NCBI GenBank assembly: GCA_031273705.1
Contig: JAISRJ010000164.1
Span: 1 to 11,011, forward strand
Source of the DNA: Clostridiales bacterium
Lineage (GTDB): Bacteria; Bacillota; Clostridia; Lachnospirales; WQUN01
Length of the DNA stretch: 11,011 nucleotides
Reading direction: 5' to 3'
Below, one piece after another: positions 6,767 to 11,011 of this stretch (position 1 is its first letter; each line of letters starts with the position of its first letter). The position numbers and the translations under genes are program-made. The notes under the pieces were generated by a model that ran no database searches, was not told the DNA's origin, and was given only the letters and a program-made list of their open reading frames with translations.

Positions 6767-6788
6767 CTAAAAATTTGTATGCTATAAT
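6759..6788 (+). promoter_or_regulatory. Promoter of the oligoendopeptidase gene
   Basis: A perfect TATAAT (6783-6788) with an upstream TGC makes an extended -10; TTGGTA (6759-6764) stands 18 bp upstream. The start would fall near 6795, leaving a leader of about 35 nt with AAGGAGG at 6820-6826. Confidence 0.8.
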
Positions 6789-6831
6789 GTTAGCAAATTT
6801 GATAAAATGAAGAAATACCAAGGAGGGTTTT

Positions 6832-8610
6832 ATGGGAAACACCTGGTCATTGAACGAGCTGTACAGTTCGTTTGAGAGCGCGGAATTTATAAGGGATTTA
6901 AAAGATCTATCAGTTGCTCTGGCAGAAATAAAGCAATGGACTGAAACTAACCTTAAAACCGATTCGCAGCCAAAAGACGCGGCCGATTTGATTTTGAATT
7001 TTATAAAAAAGGTAGAGTCATTAGAGAGATTTCATAAAATGGTTGACTATGCCAATCTGGTCTTGGCTGTGGATTGCGAGAACGCCGCCGCTATGAAAAT
7101 GTTCGACCGGGTGAATACCTCGCTAAATGAATTGAGCGGTCCCAACACCGTGTTTAGAAATTTTTTGTCTGGTGTGAAAGATTGGGAAACGGCGGTGAAT
7201 GATCCGAAGCTGGCGGAATATTATTTTGTGATTAACGAAATGCGTGATGAAAGCAAGTATTTGCTTACGGAGAAAGAAGAGATTTTGTTAGCCAGGCTGC
7301 GCGGTACCGGTTCGGACGCCTGGCAGAAATTGTGGGAGCAATTAACGGGTACCTTAATGGTTCGTTTGGTAAAAGACGGTAAGGAGACGGAACAGCCGTT
7401 GACTGTCATTCGCAATCTGGCAAACAGTCCTTCCGCCGCCGAACGAAAAATCGCCTATGAAGCCGAACTAAAGTCATACGAGAACATTGATACCAAAGCC
7501 GCCGCCGCTCTTAATTCTATTAAGGGCGAAGCTAACACAGAATCCGACACTCGCGGATATAAATCTGTATTGGAAATGACATTGCTTAACGCTCGGATGG
7601 ATGAGCGGATTTTGAACTCTATGTTTGGCGTTATGAAAGAATATTTGCCTCATTTCGCAAGGTATTTTCGCCACAAAGCTAAGCTGTTGGGTCACAAAGA
7701 CGGATTACCTTTCTACGATTTATTCGCTCCGGTTGGAGAGAGCAAAAGCAAATATACTTATCCGGAGGCCGCCGAGCTGGTATTCGAGGTGTTTGGCGAT
7801 TTTTCTGAAAGCTTGCGTGGCTATGCCAAAAACGCGTATGACAATAACTGGATAGACGTACTGCCTCACGAGGGTAAAGTGGGCGGAGCGTTTTGCTCAT
7901 CTGTCAACGATATTCGAGAGACACGAATATTGTTAAACTTCGGCGGCAATTTTGACGATGTAATGACGATGGCGCACGAATTGGGGCACGGCTATCATGA
8001 TCACTGCATGAAGACCGAAAAATTTATGAATCGCGGCTATTCCATGCCAATAGCGGAAACCGCTTCCACCTTCTGCGAAACCATGCTTGCTAACCATGTG
8101 TTAAAAAACGCCTCCAAAGCGGAAGCGTTGTATATTTTGGAAAAAGATATTATGGAATCCGGGCAAGTTATAGTTGATATATACAGTAGATTTCTGTTCG
8201 AGGATGAAGTAATTAATCGTCGGCGCGAAGGGGTTCTAAGTGCCCCAGAATTAAAAGATATCATGATTCGAGCGCAAAAAGCCGCTTATGGCTCGGGATT
8301 GGATTCCGAAACACTGCACCCTTATATGTGGGTCTGCAAGCCGCATTACTATTATGTTTCCTCCAACTACTACAATTTTCCATACGCTTATGGATTGCTA
8401 TTCGCAAAGGGACTGTACAGTCAATATCTGGCAGATAAAGGCTCCTTTCCCAAAAAATATCGACAAATGCTTGCCAACACCGGTAAAATGAATCTACGCG
8501 ATGTTGGAAAATATATGGGTATCGACGTCGCCGATCCGGCGTTTTGGAAAAGTTCGCTGGAGATTATTAAGAGGGAGATAGATCAATTCTGCTCGTTCTC
8601 CGAAGCATAA
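6832..8610 (+). CDS. pepF: M3B-family oligoendopeptidase, PepF type
   Basis: The 592-residue product is a cytoplasmic zinc metallopeptidase of the thimet/oligoendopeptidase F group, which cuts short peptides. The zinc site is MTMAHELGHGYHD, with ligands His382 and His386 and catalytic Glu383; the third ligand is Glu409 in PIAETASTFCE, at the spacing usual for M3 enzymes. Downstream, HPYMWVCKPHYYY (496-508) and FPYAYGLLFAKGLY (516-529) match the conserved substrate-side region. The mostly helical N-terminal half (about 20-220) is the usual lid. Length is normal for PepF and there is no signal peptide. The start is fixed by AAGGAGG 5 nt upstream. It overlaps the convergent gene by 28 bp, and its last residues (CSFSEA) come from the antisense of that gene's tail repeat, so the C-terminus is probably recent. 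Exact specificity is not readable from sequence. Confidence 0.93.
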   Translation: MGNTWSLNELYSSFESAEFIRDLKDLSVALAEIKQWTETNLKTDSQPKDAADLILNFIKKVESLERFHKMVDYANLVLAVDCENAAAMKMFDRVNTSLNELSGPNTVFRNFLSGVKDWETAVNDPKLAEYYFVINEMRDESKYLLTEKEEILLARLRGTGSDAWQKLWEQLTGTLMVRLVKDGKETEQPLTVIRNLANSPSAAERKIAYEAELKSYENIDTKAAAALNSIKGEANTESDTRGYKSVLEMTLLNARMDERILNSMFGVMKEYLPHFARYFRHKAKLLGHKDGLPFYDLFAPVGESKSKYTYPEAAELVFEVFGDFSESLRGYAKNAYDNNWIDVLPHEGKVGGAFCSSVNDIRETRILLNFGGNFDDVMTMAHELGHGYHDHCMKTEKFMNRGYSMPIAETASTFCETMLANHVLKNASKAEALYILEKDIMESGQVIVDIYSRFLFEDEVINRRREGVLSAPELKDIMIRAQKAAYGSGLDSETLHPYMWVCKPHYYYVSSNYYNFPYAYGLLFAKGLYSQYLADKGSFPKKYRQMLANTGKMNLRDVGKYMGIDVADPAFWKSSLEIIKREIDQFCSFSEA

Positions 8611-10172
8611 GAGGTTTCTGGGCTACGCTCGTTCTCCGAAGTGTAAGCGGCTTCTGACGGCTTCCGCTCGTTCTCCGAAGTATAAGCGGCTTCTGACGGC
8701 TTCCGCTCGTTCTCCGTTACTTTCCGTATATTACCATAGAACATATTTTGTTCATCCTTTGCGGAATAAGTTTCGACTAATCGTTTCCAGTCAGTCTCGG
8801 AAACTTCGTTAGAATCGGGTTTACTCCATTGGTTTTGTGATGTATAATAAGATTCGGAAGTATCTTGCTTATACTCCTCGTCATAGTATGCGTCGGGCGG
8901 GTTTTCATCATACGCCGAAAAGCTAGATGGGTTAGCCCTGCGCGAATTATTCCGCGACGAATAACCGATTTTTTCCATAAACGCGCGTTGTCTTAACGTC
9001 AATTCGTTAAGTTCTTCGGTTCGTTGTTTTACCAGCCTTGTAAGTTCAACTATCTGATTATCTTTTTCTTCAATGCTTTTTCGGAGAATCTCGACTTGAT
9101 TTCTTTGGATCCTTAATTCCTCCATGCTTTCATTATTATCGAGGTGTTGCTCAATAATTTCCACGGCTTGCTCCCCAACCCCGCCGTAAAAATCTTCGTA
9201 TATATCAGGAATGATCTGTGTGTCCCACGGGCAGGAGCGGTCTACATATATTTGTCTTAAGAACAAAGATTCTTCCGACTGCGGCGTCTGTCCGATATAA
9301 TACGCCTTCTCCGGAATCTGGCAGAATTTGTTTCGATACCTCGCCGGTCTCGAAAAGGTTGAGCCTTTATCTTCCGATACACACATGTACAATTGTCCGC
9401 CCGCCAAAAACGTAATATGTAATTTATTATGCACAAAAAACAGCAGACATTTTTCTATGCGTTGCGCTTCGTAAATTACAAAGGGATTGCCAAACTCCCC
9501 GGATATGTTTCTGCGATAAATCAATTGGCAGGAAAACATGCTTTTAACTGCAAACAAAGTATGAATACCATTATCCGTTGTAAGATAAGCCGTGTCTGAC
9601 ACGAAATAATTCGTAGTATAAAAAATGTTAAAGTGCCCTTGCCGATCGGGGGTTAATTCTCTGTAACCCAGATTGTTTTCCGTCGTTCTTGTTTGATAGA
9701 AAATTAATAGATGGTCGTCGGTTACTCTCTGCACTTCAAAACTGTTAGACCAATTTTTGTCTATGCGGGTAGGGGCAGACCACTCGCCGTTTTCTGTCAT
9801 GGTTTGCGTGGTAAGGTAATTACAACGCTCCTCCGGGGATGGTTGATTGTAAATTATTGTCAATCCATTGTTCAGAATTATGGGATAGAGGATGATGTTC
9901 TGTACCCGGTTATTTTGGTTTTTCAGCACTACGCGAGCGGTTAAGACGGCGTCCGATTCTTTGTATGTAATCAGCACTATATCCCCTTCACCATCTTGGC
10001 AGAATATGTAAATTATTCCGTTGTCCACATGAGCGGTAAAATTCTCTCTGGCGTCTTTTGCAAGCACACGATCCGCTTGCCAGCGTCCGCGTTTGTAATC
10101 GCGTAAGATCAGCCCGCGCGCGCGTGAATGGTAAATTGCGTACGTACTTAAGCTCTTTACAAAAAAATACAT
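8583..10172 (-). CDS. Unrecognised protein: propeller-like N-terminal part, coiled coil, low-complexity repeat tail
   Basis: I do not recognise this 529-residue protein. Residues about 40-310 contain five or six stretches of the form 'exposed segment, aromatic or hydrophobic strand, turn, strand' (FTAHVDNGIIYIFCQDG, YPIILNNGLTIIYNQP, RVTDDHLLIFYQTR, YLTTDNGIHTLFAV, FFVHNKLHITFLAGG), plus one Asp-box-like SEDKGSTF (266-273). This suggests a sialidase-type beta-propeller, without evidence for catalysis. Residues about 347-400 are a heptad-rich charged coiled coil. From 405 the chain is polar and rich in Ser, Asn, Tyr and acidic residues, probably disordered, and 486-529 is a repeat of SENERKPSEAAYT. 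There is no signal peptide or membrane segment, so it looks intracellular, perhaps self-associating. GGAGG stands 9 nt before the ATG. Its 3' end overlaps pepF by 28 bp tail-to-tail, and no terminator is evident. Confidence 0.8.
   Translation of the reverse strand: MYFFVKSLSTYAIYHSRARGLILRDYKRGRWQADRVLAKDARENFTAHVDNGIIYIFCQDGEGDIVLITYKESDAVLTARVVLKNQNNRVQNIILYPIILNNGLTIIYNQPSPEERCNYLTTQTMTENGEWSAPTRIDKNWSNSFEVQRVTDDHLLIFYQTRTTENNLGYRELTPDRQGHFNIFYTTNYFVSDTAYLTTDNGIHTLFAVKSMFSCQLIYRRNISGEFGNPFVIYEAQRIEKCLLFFVHNKLHITFLAGGQLYMCVSEDKGSTFSRPARYRNKFCQIPEKAYYIGQTPQSEESLFLRQIYVDRSCPWDTQIIPDIYEDFYGGVGEQAVEIIEQHLDNNESMEELRIQRNQVEILRKSIEEKDNQIVELTRLVKQRTEELNELTLRQRAFMEKIGYSSRNNSRRANPSSFSAYDENPPDAYYDEEYKQDTSESYYTSQNQWSKPDSNEVSETDWKRLVETYSAKDEQNMFYGNIRKVTENERKPSEAAYTSENERKPSEAAYTSENERSPETSYASENEQN
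8591..8716. repeat. 39-bp coding tandem repeat at the convergent gene ends
   Basis: The core GCTCGTTCTCCG starts at 8591, 8627, 8666 and 8705, giving periods of 36, 39 and 39 bp. The units 8627-8665 and 8666-8704 differ at one base, a silent change. On the minus strand they encode the 12-13 residue repeats at the tail of the unrecognised protein. The outermost copy crosses the pepF stop codon (8608-8610). Near-identity of units implies recent or ongoing slippage or recombination. Confidence 0.95.
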
Positions 10173-10298
10173 TAACAGATACCTCCGATAATAAATATTA
10201 AAATTGAAATAGACGCGTTCTTCTTACATACTCGAAAGAATATTTTTCCTTTTAATGTTACTCAGCTATCACGCCGTAATAGACGATATATTATTGTA

Positions 10299-10325
10299 AA
10301 GTTCCCCTCTAGACATTGGGAATTT
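10299..10325. promoter_or_regulatory. Hairpin upstream of the sortase gene
   Basis: AAGTTCCC (10299-10306) and GGGAATTT (10318-10325) form an 8-bp stem with one wobble pair and an 11-nt loop, 43 nt before the sortase start. AT-rich -10-like sequence (TATATT at 10287-10292) lies just upstream but I see no good -35. It may be an operator or leader structure; a T run is lacking. Confidence 0.35.
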
Positions 10326-10368
10326 AAATTCAAGAATCGCGTAGTTTTATCAGAAGGAGTGATTTACT

Positions 10369-11011
10369 TTGGTGATACCCAGAAAGCATTTTAGGAGATT
10401 TTGTTTCGCTCTTATAGTATTTTCCTGCGTTTGGCTGGCATATCAGGCATATAAAGAAGCGAACGCTCAAAAAACCGCGCGTGAGGCGAGGGAAGCGTTT
10501 GAGGCCGCGCAAGCCGTAGCCAAGCCGATTCCGACAGAACCGGCTTATACCCCCATACCGGACGCGACTTTTACCCCCACCCCCACTCCTAAAGTGATTC
10601 AACCGGAGTTTCAACAGCTTCGCGCCGAGTATAATAACAACGACATAGTTGGATATTTGAAAATAGACGGTACAAGTATCGATTATCCGATAACGCACTT
10701 TAAGGATAATGAATATTATTTGACCGTTGATATAAACAAGAATCCGAGCGATGCCGGCTGGCTGTACATGGATTACGAAAACAGTGTGGAGCGTCAAGAT
10801 CTTAATACTATTATTTATGGTCATAATATGCGACAGGATATAATGTTCCACTCGCTGCGTTTTTTTCAGGACGAAGCTTATTTTAAAGAACATAGATACA
10901 TTACCTTTAATACATTATATGAAAATAATGTCTGGGAGATATTCTCATTTTACAGCACGACCGTAGATTTCCGATATATACAGGTATTTTTTGAAAGCCG
11001 GGAGGACTTTT
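10369..11011 (+). CDS. Class B sortase, 3' end outside the window
   Basis: The first 214 residues of a membrane-anchored transpeptidase are present. The start is TTG at 10369-10371, 9 nt after AAGGAG; GTG at 10372-10374 in the same frame is possible. A basic N-terminus (PRKHFRR) precedes one membrane segment at about 11-25, then a charged helix (EAREAFEAAQAVAK) and a proline/threonine-rich linker (about 53-80). The catalytic domain begins near residue 82 and shows class B blocks: NDIVGYLKIDGTSIDYPI (91-108), AGWLYMDYEN (129-138) and IIYGHNM with the catalytic His152, then MFHSLRFFQDEAYF. The catalytic Cys and Arg lie beyond the window edge and cannot be judged. Sortases of this class join surface proteins to peptidoglycan; no substrate with a sorting signal is in the window. 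The gene is divergent from the unrecognised propeller-like gene. Confidence 0.9.
   Translation, partial: MVIPRKHFRRFCFALIVFSCVWLAYQAYKEANAQKTAREAREAFEAAQAVAKPIPTEPAYTPIPDATFTPTPTPKVIQPEFQQLRAEYNNNDIVGYLKIDGTSIDYPITHFKDNEYYLTVDINKNPSDAGWLYMDYENSVERQDLNTIIYGHNMRQDIMFHSLRFFQDEAYFKEHRYITFNTLYENNVWEIFSFYSTTVDFRYIQVFFESREDF

Noticed and set aside
10330..10893. Minus-strand 187-codon ORF
   Set aside because: It is antisense to the sortase gene, whose catalytic domain is clear, and its product is arbitrary in composition.

Overview
The window looks like a chromosomal segment of a low-to-moderate GC member of the Bacillota, most likely a clostridium. The reasons are strong AAGGAGG-type ribosome binding sites, sigma-A-like promoters with extended -10 boxes, a class B sortase, a PepF-type M3B oligoendopeptidase and a tRNA-Ser(CGA) with an encoded CCA end. 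No species can be named from the sequence alone.

Layout. Positions 1-415 hold no convincing large gene. There is a duplicated AT-rich motif that could be an insertion-sequence end, a doubtful 59-codon ORF, and the terminator of a tRNA-Ser gene read on the minus strand (416-504, promoter at 531-559). Positions 671-4063 carry two minus-strand genes: a GH93-like BNR/Asp-box beta-propeller protein with a C-terminal CBM35-like domain (promoter-distal at 2465) and, after 120 bp, an aryl-sulfate sulfotransferase (671-2344). Positions 4064-4370 are intergenic, with an exact-period 30-bp tandem duplication, possible promoters and a row of hairpins. The last hairpin is a very strong stem that abuts the glgB stop codon. 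glgB (glycogen branching enzyme) follows on the minus strand to 6569. It is divergent from a PepF-like oligoendopeptidase (6832-8610, plus); each has a recognisable promoter in the 262-bp gap. The peptidase gene runs tail-to-tail into a minus-strand gene (8583-10172) for an unrecognised protein with a propeller-like N-terminal part, a coiled coil and a repeat tail. A class B sortase gene starts at about 10369 on the plus strand and is cut by the window end.

Function. GlgB and the peptidase are housekeeping enzymes of glycogen structure and peptide breakdown. The sulfotransferase and the GH93-like protein suggest handling of phenolic sulfates and arabinan-type glycans, as in gut or plant-matter clostridia, but neither has a visible export signal, which is odd for both families. 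The most unusual points are: three predicted beta-propeller proteins without signal peptides in 10 kb; a GH93-like gene whose only strong ribosome binding site points to an ATT (or ACG) codon; the structured intergenic region at 4064-4370; and a 39-bp coding repeat that has spread into the 3' end of the convergent peptidase gene. I saw no CRISPR array, prophage or defence system.
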